Notes under the pieces: model-generated
The model's database searches: none
Told to the model about the DNA's origin: nothing
What the model saw: the letters and a program-made list of their open reading frames with translations, nothing else
Shown: one piece after another, positions 1 to 6,920 of the stretch
Layout: each line of letters begins with the position of its first letter
Position numbering within the stretch: the stretch's first letter is position 1
Program-made: the position numbers and the translations under genes
Source of the DNA: JBDHTO01 sp039808665
GTDB lineage: Bacteria > Pseudomonadota > Alphaproteobacteria > Paracaedibacterales > JAKBAR01
DNA length: 7,286 nt
Direction of reading: 5' to 3'
Assembly (NCBI GenBank): GCA_039808665.1
Contig: JBDHTO010000062.1
Location: 1-7,286, forward strand

Positions 1-761
1 CCTGCGCCATAAATACCCGTGGGGTGAATCTGAATGAATTCCATATCCTGGAGAGGGAGGCCCGCACGAAGGATCATGCCGTTTCCATCACCTGTGCATG
101 TATGTGCGCCCGTGCATGCAAAGAAAGCGCGCCCGTAACCACCTGTGGCGAGAACAACTTGATGAGATCTAAACACATGGATAGATCCATCTTCGAGACA
201 CCATGCAATGACACCTCGACACTCACCCTCTTCCATGATGAGGTCGAGCGCAAAGTATTCAACATAAAATTCTGTGCGGTTTTTGAGGCATTGCTGATAA
301 AGAGTGTGTAAAATGGCATGTCCCGTGCGGTCTGCGGCAGCGCACGCACGCCTGGCCATGGACTCCCCTTTATTAATAGTATGGCCGCCAAAGGGACGTT
401 GATAAATGTTACCGGATGCATCGCGAGAAAAGGGAACACCCATATGTTCCAGCTCAATCACAGCAGGAATAGCATTTTTGCACATGTATTCGATGGCATC
501 CTGGTCGCCAAGCCAGTCTCCACCCTTGACCGTGTCATAAAAGTGATAACGCCAGTTGTCCCCATCCTGCATGTTATTGAGTGCGGCACTGATACCACCT
601 TGAGCGGCAACGGTGTGACTTCTTGTTGGAAAAACTTTTGAGACGCAGGCCGTTTTGAGTCCTGCGGCACTCATGCCAAGGGCGGCGCGAAGGCCCGCAC
701 CTCCTGCGCCAACAATCACAACATCATATTCGTGGGTATGGATATCAAAAGCTTTTTTCAT
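1..761 (-). CDS. sdhA: Succinate dehydrogenase flavoprotein subunit, 3' end cut by window edge
   Basis: This is the catalytic subunit of respiratory complex II. It oxidises succinate to fumarate on the cytoplasmic side of the membrane using covalently bound FAD, and passes electrons to the iron-sulphur subunit SdhB. I translated it by hand from the ATG at 761-759: 253 complete codons, no stop, running off the left edge. That is a bit under half of the usual ~590-600 residues. Residues 18-23 (GAGGAG) are the dinucleotide-binding Gly motif. RSHTVAAQGG (47-56) carries His49, the expected FAD attachment residue (His45 in E. coli). RPFGGHT and the AFFACTGAHTCTGDG stretch are family hallmarks, and the last visible residues (HPTGIYGA) include His246, matching E. 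coli His242 near the substrate. The start lies 12 bases after the sdhD stop, with AAGG at 772-775 as ribosome site. Identity is certain; only the missing C-terminal part is unseen. Confidence 0.97.
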   Translation of the reverse strand, partial: MKKAFDIHTHEYDVVIVGAGGAGLRAALGMSAAGLKTACVSKVFPTRSHTVAAQGGISAALNNMQDGDNWRYHFYDTVKGGDWLGDQDAIEYMCKNAIPAVIELEHMGVPFSRDASGNIYQRPFGGHTINKGESMARRACAAADRTGHAILHTLYQQCLKNRTEFYVEYFALDLIMEEGECRGVIAWCLEDGSIHVFRSHQVVLATGGYGRAFFACTGAHTCTGDGNGMILRAGLPLQDMEFIQIHPTGIYGA

Positions 762-773
762 GAATCAGAGACC

Positions 774-1112
774 TTACATCAAAATCACAAGAAGGGTTGC
801 TAGCACAGCCAAAAAAATGTGCATTATAAAGGAGGTGAACATCACAGCGCGTCTTAAGGCTTTTGTATGGACATAGTCCTCTACAACCATGCGAATGCCA
901 AGGAAGCTATGATAAAAAAGGGCCGTGAGAGTGATAATCAGCGTTGCGGAGATATAAGGTTTACGAAGCCAAAAAACAATTTCCTGATAGCTTGAGCTTT
1001 GATGCATGACAACAGCACTTAGGAAAAAGAGGAGCAGAAACATCAAAACAACGGCGGTGAGGCGTTGATGTTTCCAATGTGTGGATCCTTTTTCAAATGA
1101 TTTCAAAGACAT
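774..1112 (-). CDS. sdhD: Succinate dehydrogenase membrane anchor subunit SdhD
   Basis: Small integral membrane subunit that, with SdhC, anchors SdhAB and forms the haem b and ubiquinone sites of complex II. From the ATG at 1112 it is 112 residues with three hydrophobic segments (about 20-36, 53-74 and 89-111). The motif YHSFLGIRMVVEDYVH contains His68, the expected haem b ligand, followed by the EDY signature (78-80) of alphaproteobacterial and mitochondrial SdhD. The frame stays open upstream to a TTG at 1124, which would add four residues (MGDF). I prefer the ATG because a GGGGGA run (1117-1122) lies just before it and it overlaps the sdhC stop by only 10 bases, typical of translational coupling. 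The spacing of that run is short, so the TTG start is not excluded. The family is certain; the exact start is less so. Confidence 0.93.
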   Translation of the reverse strand: MSLKSFEKGSTHWKHQRLTAVVLMFLLLFFLSAVVMHQSSSYQEIVFWLRKPYISATLIITLTALFYHSFLGIRMVVEDYVHTKALRRAVMFTSFIMHIFLAVLATLLVILM

Positions 1113-1489
1113 AAAATCCCCCAAAAAATAACGGTCAAAGACACAGAAAGGAACAGAACGATATATCCTGTGGCGTATACTTCTTTGATTTCAAATCCCA
1201 TGCCTATATCCCAAAGAAGGTGACGGATACCGTTGAGTAAGTGATAAAAAAGAGCAAAACTCCACCCCACAAGAAAAATGCGACCAACAAATGATGACAT
1301 GAGGGTGTGTAGTTCCATGTAGGAAGACTCCCCCTGGACAATGTGATAGAGCCAACACACAAGGAAAGCTGCGCCCAGTGTAAGCGCCATTCCTGTAGCT
1401 CGATGGAGTATGGAAAGAATGGATGTGAGCTGGGGTTTGTATATTTGTAGATGGGGTGACAATGGACGGTTTTTATGTGCAGGTTGCAT
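1103..1489 (-). CDS. sdhC: Succinate dehydrogenase cytochrome b556 subunit SdhC
   Basis: Membrane cytochrome b subunit of complex II, first gene of the sdhCDA(B) operon. It is 128 residues, the normal size, with three transmembrane segments (about 32-51, 67-90 and 106-127). RPLSPHLQIY (8-17) is the alphaproteobacterial/mitochondrial N-terminal signature. SILHRATG (26-33) supplies Ser26 and Arg30, equivalent to the ubiquinone-site Ser27 and Arg31 of E. coli. In FYHLLNGIRHLLWD, His83 aligns with the haem b ligand His84 of E. coli, and His90 is the second conserved histidine of the motif. The ATG at 1489 is the only sensible start; the ribosome site is a close AAGG (1493-1496), within a GTAAGGTCT string that recurs before sdhA. 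A promoter-like TTGACA lies about 60 bases upstream. The 3' end overlaps sdhD. Confidence 0.96.
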   Translation of the reverse strand: MQPAHKNRPLSPHLQIYKPQLTSILSILHRATGMALTLGAAFLVCWLYHIVQGESSYMELHTLMSSFVGRIFLVGWSFALFYHLLNGIRHLLWDIGMGFEIKEVYATGYIVLFLSVSLTVIFWGILCL

Positions 1490-1523
1490 AGACCTTACTT
1501 CATAAAAATTTTTTCTAATATAA

Positions 1524-1552
1524 AGGCTAGGATGTCCTCATCACCCTGTCAA
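1524..1552 (-). promoter_or_regulatory. Candidate sigma-70 promoter of the sdhCDA operon
   Basis: Reading the minus strand, a perfect -35 hexamer TTGACA (1552-1547) is followed after exactly 17 bases by TAGCCT (1529-1524), which matches three of six -10 positions. Transcription would start near 1517 and give a short A/T-rich leader of about 30 bases before the sdhC ATG. The position between the fabD stop and sdhC is right for an independent operon promoter. The strong -35 with a weak -10 suggests an activator or a relaxed -10, as is common in alphaproteobacteria. This is inferred from pattern only. Confidence 0.5.
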
Positions 1553-1598
1553 GGTGGGTTGGTCAGGAATAATGAGGGAAATCCAAGGAAAATAAAGT

Positions 1599-1610
1599 CT
1601 CGATTTCGAG
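1599..1610 (-). terminator. Possible weak terminator after fabD
   Basis: Two bases past the fabD stop, the minus strand reads CTCGAAATCGAG, a perfect inverted repeat that can fold into a short stem (four pairs with a tetraloop), followed by ACTTTATTTT. The stem is short and the T-rich tail is interrupted, so at best it is a weak intrinsic terminator. Partial read-through from fabD into sdhCDA is possible. Confidence 0.3.
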
Positions 1611-1611
1611 G

Positions 1612-2547
1612 TTATTCTCCAAAAGCCGTGCTTATATCCTCTGTCTTTGCGATATTGGCTGTTTGAATATTTGGTGAGATACGCTTCACAAGGTTTGTGA
1701 GAACTTTACCGGGGCCAATTTCAAGTGTTTTGGAAATGCCAACTCTTTCCATAAAAAGAACGGATTCTCTCCATCGGACTTGTCCACAGATTTGATCAAT
1801 CAGGCCTTGTTTGAGCGTTTCAGAGTCAGACACAGCTTCTCCGGTAACATTGGTGACCACAGGGATCTTGGGTTCTGAAAAAGTCACTTGTGCAATTTCT
1901 TTGGCCATAACGGTTGCAGCATCTTTCATGAGGGGGCAGTGAAAAGGTGCGCTAACAGCAAGAGGTATTGCGCGTTTAGCACCTTTATCTGTTGCTATTT
2001 GTATGGCTTTTTCAATAGCCTCTTTTGTGCCGGAAATGACGATTTGGCCACCTCCATTATCGTTGGCAACATAAGATCCAGAATCCTCAGTGAGTTCCCA
2101 TACATCGTCAAAGTCGAGTCCCATAATCGCAGCCATGGCGCCACCATCTTTGGGGGTGCACTCTGTCATGGCCTTGCCTCGGTGATAAAGAAGCTTTGCT
2201 GTGTCGCTGAGACTTAAAACGCCCGCGGCGCAAAGTGCTGTGTATTCGCCAAGAGAGTGTCCCGCTGCATAGGATGCAAAATCTGATACGGATTGTCCTT
2301 TTTCTGCCTCAATAACTTTGAGCATTGCCATGGATGTTGTCATGAGTGCTGCTTGTGTATAAAGAGTCTGCGTCAAAACGTCATCAGGGCCATCGAAAAT
2401 AATACTGGAAAGAGCTTTTCCATAAAGTGGGGAAAGTGTGTCATCAACCTCTTGGAATACTTGCTTTGCAGGGGCATAGGCGTCAAAAAAATCTTTGCCC
2501 ATACCAACAGTTTGAGATCCTTGACCCGGAAAAATAAGTGCGCGCAT
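1612..2547 (-). CDS. fabD: Malonyl-CoA:acyl carrier protein transacylase FabD
   Basis: Cytoplasmic enzyme of type II fatty-acid synthesis that moves the malonyl group from CoA to the phosphopantetheine of acyl carrier protein, supplying the elongation substrate. It is 311 residues, the usual full length. It begins with FPGQGSQ (6-12), where Gln9 lies near the oxyanion site. The nucleophile motif GHSLGEY (96-102) gives Ser98. HRGKAM (122-127) supplies Arg123 for the malonyl carboxylate, PFHCPLM (201-207) supplies the catalytic His203, and QVRW (256-259) and EIGPGKVL (276-283) are typical of the C-terminal half. The ATG at 2547 has AAGGA (2562-2558) ten bases upstream. In many proteobacteria fabD leads a fabD-fabG-acpP-fabF cluster; here the next gene is sdhC after 122 bases, so fabD appears to stand alone. 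It is divergent from pgk. Confidence 0.96.
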   Translation of the reverse strand: MRALIFPGQGSQTVGMGKDFFDAYAPAKQVFQEVDDTLSPLYGKALSSIIFDGPDDVLTQTLYTQAALMTTSMAMLKVIEAEKGQSVSDFASYAAGHSLGEYTALCAAGVLSLSDTAKLLYHRGKAMTECTPKDGGAMAAIMGLDFDDVWELTEDSGSYVANDNGGGQIVISGTKEAIEKAIQIATDKGAKRAIPLAVSAPFHCPLMKDAATVMAKEIAQVTFSEPKIPVVTNVTGEAVSDSETLKQGLIDQICGQVRWRESVLFMERVGISKTLEIGPGKVLTNLVKRISPNIQTANIAKTEDISTAFGE

Positions 2548-2560
2548 TAGTCTTTTATCC

Positions 2561-2589
2561 TTGTTGAAGTCATGTCACAATAGCAAAAT
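2561..2589 (+). promoter_or_regulatory. Weak candidate promoter for pgk in the fabD-pgk divergent gap
   Basis: The 65-base gap 2548-2612 must contain start signals for both fabD and pgk. On the plus strand TTGTTG (2561-2566), 17 bases and CAAAAT (2584-2589) form a modest sigma-70 match (three and four of six positions), 23 bases before the pgk ATG. On the minus strand I found no promoter placed to give fabD a leader; TTGTGA-17-TAAAAG fits but would put the -10 between the ribosome site and the ATG. The fabD promoter may therefore lie inside the 5' part of pgk. Confidence 0.25.
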
Positions 2590-2612
2590 GTGCTTTTTGT
2601 TGAGGTTTCACG

Positions 2613-3803
2613 ATGGACCTATTTCTAACACTAGATGACATTGAACTCAAAGGGCAAAATGTTATGTTGAGACTGGATCTCAATATGCCATGGGATGGAG
2701 ACCAGGTTCGCGATACCACGCGTCTTGATACGGCTCTTGAGACACTCAAAAAACTTCGTGACTCAGGAGCGCACACAGCGATTGTAACACATATGGGGCG
2801 TCCTCAGGGTTCAGACCCAAAATTGAGTACGGAGAAATTGCTTCCTCTCCTTGAGTCCAAGATAAAAGCAAAAATTCGCTTTGAAAAAAGCGTTGATGAT
2901 CTTGGGCAATCTCTCAGTGATATCGGGGATGGGGAATTTGTTCTCCTTGAAAATATTCGCTTTAATAAGGAGGAAGAGCAGAACGACGAAGATTTTTCAA
3001 AGCGTCTCAGCAAACCCTTTAATATTTATGTGAATGAAGCTTTTTCCGTAAGCCATCGAGCCCATGCTTCTGTGCATGGTGCAGTAACGCATATCCCCCT
3101 TAAAATTGCGGGATATAATTTTAAAAAAGAGCTTGAATACCTCTCAAGCGTCTTTGACCCTGAAAATCGCCCTGTTGTAGCGATTGTTGCAGGTGCTAAG
3201 GTTTCCACAAAAATGAAGGTTCTCGATAACCTTTTTAAAATTTGCGACTTCATCATTATTGGGGGCGCTATGGCCAACACCTTTTTGGTGGCGACAGGTG
3301 CTTTGAAAGAAGGGGCTTCTTTGTATGAGCCTGACTTTGTTGAAGAGGCGAGGAATATCGTCAATCGTAACTTCCACAAAATTATTCTTCCCCGTGATGC
3401 TGTGTGTGCAGATGATATCGATAATCCCAAGCAGATTCTAACAGTAGACATTGTGAATGTGCCGAAAACTTATAAGGTTGCAGATATTGGCCCAAAATCC
3501 ATTGCACGAATGAAAGAGATTTGTGAAGGAGCAAAAACCATTATTTGGAATGGTCCCATGGGTGTTTTTGAGAAAAAACCATTTGATTCAGGCTCTCTTG
3601 ATGTTGCAAAAATGCTTTCCGAACTGACTGCATCTAAAAATATCACAACGATTGCAGGAGGGGGAGATACACTTGCATCGATGGGATCCTATAAGGATCA
3701 AATTAGCTACGTCTCAACCGCGGGCGGTGCCTTTTTAGAGTGGCTTGAGGGAGGTGATCTTCCTGGTGTAAAAATACTCTATCGTCACTTTAGAGCGAGC
3801 TAG
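2613..3803 (+). CDS. pgk: Phosphoglycerate kinase
   Basis: Cytoplasmic glycolytic enzyme that transfers the acyl phosphate of 1,3-bisphosphoglycerate to ADP, giving ATP and 3-phosphoglycerate; it runs in reverse in gluconeogenesis. It is 396 residues, full length. N-domain substrate residues are present: LRLDLNMP (19-26) with Asp22 and Asn24, Arg37, THMGRP (59-64), LENIRF (112-117) with Arg116, and HRAHAS (148-153) with Arg149. C-domain nucleotide elements are AGAKVSTK (193-200) with Lys196 and Lys200, GGAMANTF (217-224), WNGPMGVFE (312-320), GGGDT (349-353) and STAGG (369-373). All key residues are in place. Less common are NEAF (141-144) where NDAF is usual, and Met at 25 where Val is common. 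The ATG at 2613 has GAGG seven bases upstream and gives the normal N-terminus. gap is not immediately upstream. The DUF218 gene follows after 8 bases. Confidence 0.97.
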   Translation: MDLFLTLDDIELKGQNVMLRLDLNMPWDGDQVRDTTRLDTALETLKKLRDSGAHTAIVTHMGRPQGSDPKLSTEKLLPLLESKIKAKIRFEKSVDDLGQSLSDIGDGEFVLLENIRFNKEEEQNDEDFSKRLSKPFNIYVNEAFSVSHRAHASVHGAVTHIPLKIAGYNFKKELEYLSSVFDPENRPVVAIVAGAKVSTKMKVLDNLFKICDFIIIGGAMANTFLVATGALKEGASLYEPDFVEEARNIVNRNFHKIILPRDAVCADDIDNPKQILTVDIVNVPKTYKVADIGPKSIARMKEICEGAKTIIWNGPMGVFEKKPFDSGSLDVAKMLSELTASKNITTIAGGGDTLASMGSYKDQISYVSTAGGAFLEWLEGGDLPGVKILYRHFRAS

Positions 3804-3811
3804 CTTTTCCT

Positions 3812-4585
3812 ATGACATTTTTGAACTCCCTTCTGTACTACTTCTTCTTTTTTTTCATTAACCTTGATCTCATTGCTATGACTGTTATGGCTGTGGGTCT
3901 TGTTCTTTTGTTTTCAAAGCGATTTGTCTTGGGAAGAAAGATGCTTGCCGTTTTCACACTTGTCTTTTTGGTGATTAACATTTCCCCCCTTGGTCCATGG
4001 ATGATTATGAAACTTGAGAATATGGTGACACGTCCTAGTGAACTTCCAAAAGATGTGGATGGAATTATTATGTTAGGTGGAGCGTTTGCTTTGCGGGAAA
4101 CCCAGGAAAGGGGTCATGCTGTTTACAATAAGGCTGGTCCCAGATTTTTGGAGTATGTAGAACTGGCTCACCGCTATCCCCATGCAAAAATAATTTTGAC
4201 AGGAAATGCTATCGAAGCAAAGTATGGAGAGGAGATTCTTCTCAGTCTGGGAATTTCTAAAAACAGACTTATTATTGATAACAATTCCCGTGGTACAGAA
4301 GATCATCCCAAAAAATTAGAAAATCTTTTGGATAAATCGAAAAAATATATGCTTGTGACATCGGCCTTTCATATGCCACGTGGATTGCTTTTGTTCCAGG
4401 GCAGTGGCTATAACGTAGTGCCCTTCCCTGTGGATTACCAAACGCCTGGTAAAATGTCGATGACATCTTGGGTATCTTATGTGCTACAGCGGCTCACCCC
4501 CATGGCCTTTAAACAGGCATGGATCGAGTGGGCAGGTCTTACGACCTACTATGTCAACGGTCTCACAAAAACATGGTATCCGTAA
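3812..4585 (+). CDS. DUF218 (YdcF/ElyC/SanA-like) membrane protein
   Basis: A 257-residue protein with two hydrophobic helices at the N-terminus (about 7-35 and 44-62), followed by a DUF218 domain. Domain signatures are DGIIMLGG (83-90), the ELAHRYPHAKIILTGN stretch (117-132), NSRGTEDH (158-165, a variant of the usual S-x-x-T-x-E-N turn), LVTSAFHMPRGLLLF (181-195) and PFPVDY (204-209). The HMPR...PVDY pairing is typical of alphaproteobacterial YdcF-like members. Family proteins such as E. coli ElyC and SanA are linked to envelope integrity and peptidoglycan precursor metabolism, but no reaction is firmly assigned, so none is claimed here. The ATG lies 8 bases after the pgk stop with no clear Shine-Dalgarno, suggesting translation coupled to pgk. 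Codons 11-15 are five Phe codons containing a T8 run. A few C-terminal aromatic residues (TTYYVNG) also match the family end. Confidence 0.88.
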   Translation: MTFLNSLLYYFFFFFINLDLIAMTVMAVGLVLLFSKRFVLGRKMLAVFTLVFLVINISPLGPWMIMKLENMVTRPSELPKDVDGIIMLGGAFALRETQERGHAVYNKAGPRFLEYVELAHRYPHAKIILTGNAIEAKYGEEILLSLGISKNRLIIDNNSRGTEDHPKKLENLLDKSKKYMLVTSAFHMPRGLLLFQGSGYNVVPFPVDYQTPGKMSMTSWVSYVLQRLTPMAFKQAWIEWAGLTTYYVNGLTKTWYP

Positions 4586-4617
4586 ATTTTCTCTGGCATC
4601 ATAAAGAAAAAGTATTG

Positions 4618-4644
4618 ATGCGCGAACAGGCGTGGGTGTTTTAA
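4618..4644 (+). other. Possible 8-codon upstream ORF overlapping the cckA start
   Basis: An ATG at 4618 opens MREQAWVF and stops at 4642-4644, overlapping the proposed cckA GTG (4632) in another frame. A purine-rich AAAGAAAAAG (4603-4612) lies before it and could act as ribosome site. It may be chance, or it may feed ribosomes to the GTG start by termination-reinitiation. The peptide itself has no recognisable feature. Confidence 0.2.
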
Positions 4645-6920
4645 TCAAACTTCTTTGGGTTTTGGGTGTTCTTGTCTTTGGATACGCCTTTTTGACCCTT
4701 TTACTTTCCATGCAGCATACCATTCAGGTTGTATCGCTGGTTTTGTTGACAGGCATTATTTTTGTGTTGTTGGGGATTATTGCCTCAAAACAAAGCAGTG
4801 GTGGTGGCAAAAGTTTACTCTCGAATGTCTTTCAAAACTTAATTCATACAGCAGAGATTTATGTCTTTGATAAAAGGGGGCACCTTACGTTGACCAACAA
4901 AAGTGGTCACCACACGATGAGTACAACGGACCTTTTAAAGAACATTTTGGCCAAATGTCTTCCTTCGATGGAGACAGAAAAACTTGAACACGCCGTTGAA
5001 TCCTGGCAACCCTGCGATGTGTATTTAAGCGGGGGTGGGACGGGGGCCCATCAAGGAGACAAATGGTGGAATGTCAAGGTGTTGCCTCAAAATAAACACC
5101 TACTTGTCTCTGTCAGTGATTTAACACCAGCGCTTTCTAATTATAGTCAGCTTCGCAAGGCTTATGATGATCTTGAGAAGTTCATTGATAGCGCGCCCTT
5201 TGGCATTTTTTACACAAGTCGTAGTGGTCATTTTGTTGGTGTGAATGGGACCTTTGCGAACTGGGTAGGGCGCCTTAAGGAAGAAATTATTGGAAAACGT
5301 GTAAGCGACTTTATCGAGTATCAAGATAATCACTGGCTGACTCTAAAAGCGGACACACTCATTACACTTTATCAAACTCAGGCAGGATCGGCGCATCTTG
5401 TTATGCGCATGAATCCTATCCATGGAGGGAGCTCATCGGCGAATGAAGATTCTTTTGAAAAAGCGCTTCTTCCCAGTATTAAAATTGATCGCAAGGGATT
5501 TTTTACCTCTCAAAATGCAGCGTTCAGAAGTCTTGTGATAGAACAGCTGGAGCAAGAGGGTGTCGCGGAGCTGATGCCGCTTATTTGTGAGGCGCAGCAG
5601 AGCGAAGTTCAAAAAAAGATTAGCCGACTTTTTGACTCAACGCACGCATTCCAACCGTTTGAAGTGCGATTTGGTGAGGATAAAATCCACACAACAGCAT
5701 ACCCTGCAAAAATTGATAAGGAACAGTTACTTGTTCAATTTATTGATATTTCTGAGCAAAAACGACTTGAGCAGCAGTTTATTCAATCTCAAAAAATGCA
5801 AGCGGTGGGTCAGCTAGCGGGGGGTATCGCTCACGACTTTAATAACCTTTTGACGGCGATGCTTGGTTTTTGCGACCTGTTGCTGCAAAGGTATATTCCA
5901 AGCGATCCATCCTATAACGATGTGATGCAGATCAAGCAAAATGCCCAACGTGCGGCAAATTTGGTGCGTCAGCTCCTTGCATTTTCAAGACAGCAAACCC
6001 TTCAGCCAAAAGTTACAAATATCACGGATGTTCTGGCCGAGCTTACCGCCCTTATGCGACGCCTTATTGGTGCAGGTATCGATTTGCAAATGATTCATGG
6101 TCGGGATCTTTGGCCGGTTAAGGTGGATGCGAGTCAGCTTGAGCAAGTCATTATCAACCTTGTGGTGAATGCCCGTGATGCCATGGGACAAGAAGGGCGC
6201 CTTTTGATTCAAACATCAAACTATCACACATCAAAAGTGACGCGACTTGGTCATGATATGATGCCAAAGGGTGATTATGTGTTGGTCGAGGTTAAGGATA
6301 GTGGCCATGGAATTACGACCGAAAATATGGAACGCATTTTTGAGCCTTTCTTTTCGACCAAGGAAGTGGGGGCTGGAACGGGACTTGGCCTTTCTACAGT
6401 ATATGGAATCGTTAAACAAACAGGTGGTTTTGTTGGGGTTGAAAGCCAAACCATTCACCCCTCTGGAACAGTGTTTAAAATTTTTCTTCCTCGTTTTGAA
6501 GGGGAAGACATTCAAGAAATTCAAAAACTAGACATTCAGGCGACAGACCTGACGGGTGGAGAAAAAATTCTCCTCGTTGAGGATGAGGATGCCGTGCGTT
6601 TGTTTAGTGCGCGCGCTTTGAGAGATAAGGGGTATACCGTTCTTGAGGCGGCAAGTGGTGATGATGCCCTCGACCTGATTGATCAGGGTGAAGTTTTTGA
6701 CCTTCTTGTCACAGATGTTGTGATGCCAAGAATGGATGGTCCCACCCTGTGTAAAAAGATTCGGGACAAGGGGATTGATATCAGAACTATTTTTATTTCC
6801 GGTTATACCGAAGATACTTTTAGAAAGAATTTGGACCATGGTGCAAAAATTCATTTTCTTGCCAAGCCATTTAGCTTGAAAGATTTGGCAACCAAAGTTA
6901 AAGATGTCTTAAGCACATAA
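4632..6920 (+). CDS. cckA: Cell-cycle hybrid histidine kinase CckA
   Basis: Membrane hybrid kinase that in alphaproteobacteria drives the CckA-ChpT phosphorelay to the regulators CtrA and CpdR. It has 762 residues, somewhat longer than Caulobacter CckA (691). Two N-terminal helices (about 5-26 and 31-51) are followed by a degenerate PAS-like region (about 68-166), a clearer PAS domain (about 178-285, starting at LEKFIDSAPFGIFY) and a third weak PAS-like segment (about 280-376). The HisKA motif GGIAHDFNNLL carries phosphoacceptor His401. The ATPase has the N box NLVVNARDAM (509-518), DSGHGI (556-561), FEPFFSTK (570-577) and GAGTGLGLS (580-588). The receiver (about 644-760) has the acidic cluster Glu650-Asp651-Glu652, phosphoacceptor Asp695 in TDVVMP, Ser723 and Lys745, so relay output looks intact. 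GTG at 4632 is the first usual start codon after the in-frame stop at 4602; its ribosome site is poor (AGG two bases away). recA follows after 46 bases. Confidence 0.93.
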   Translation: MGVLIKLLWVLGVLVFGYAFLTLLLSMQHTIQVVSLVLLTGIIFVLLGIIASKQSSGGGKSLLSNVFQNLIHTAEIYVFDKRGHLTLTNKSGHHTMSTTDLLKNILAKCLPSMETEKLEHAVESWQPCDVYLSGGGTGAHQGDKWWNVKVLPQNKHLLVSVSDLTPALSNYSQLRKAYDDLEKFIDSAPFGIFYTSRSGHFVGVNGTFANWVGRLKEEIIGKRVSDFIEYQDNHWLTLKADTLITLYQTQAGSAHLVMRMNPIHGGSSSANEDSFEKALLPSIKIDRKGFFTSQNAAFRSLVIEQLEQEGVAELMPLICEAQQSEVQKKISRLFDSTHAFQPFEVRFGEDKIHTTAYPAKIDKEQLLVQFIDISEQKRLEQQFIQSQKMQAVGQLAGGIAHDFNNLLTAMLGFCDLLLQRYIPSDPSYNDVMQIKQNAQRAANLVRQLLAFSRQQTLQPKVTNITDVLAELTALMRRLIGAGIDLQMIHGRDLWPVKVDASQLEQVIINLVVNARDAMGQEGRLLIQTSNYHTSKVTRLGHDMMPKGDYVLVEVKDSGHGITTENMERIFEPFFSTKEVGAGTGLGLSTVYGIVKQTGGFVGVESQTIHPSGTVFKIFLPRFEGEDIQEIQKLDIQATDLTGGEKILLVEDEDAVRLFSARALRDKGYTVLEAASGDDALDLIDQGEVFDLLVTDVVMPRMDGPTLCKKIRDKGIDIRTIFISGYTEDTFRKNLDHGAKIHFLAKPFSLKDLATKVKDVLST

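Noticed and set aside
24..641. Open frames on the plus strand and a second minus-strand frame across 24-670
   Set aside because: They lie inside the clear sdhA frame on the minus strand and their translations show no family features; they are antisense or out-of-frame shadows.
2582..2599. AGCA-aaatg-TGCT followed by TTTTTG before pgk, resembling a small attenuator hairpin
   Set aside because: Only four pairs in the stem and the T-run is broken by G; it sits between the weak promoter candidate and the start codon and is most likely chance.
2804..3451. Minus-strand open frames of 69-141 codons inside pgk
   Set aside because: Fully antisense to a well-conserved pgk; Arg/Ser-rich low-quality translations with no recognisable domain.
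6231..6854. Minus-strand frames and a plus-strand frame of 86 codons inside the cckA ATPase and receiver region
   Set aside because: They overlap conserved kinase and receiver motifs of cckA, lack plausible start signals and resemble no known protein.
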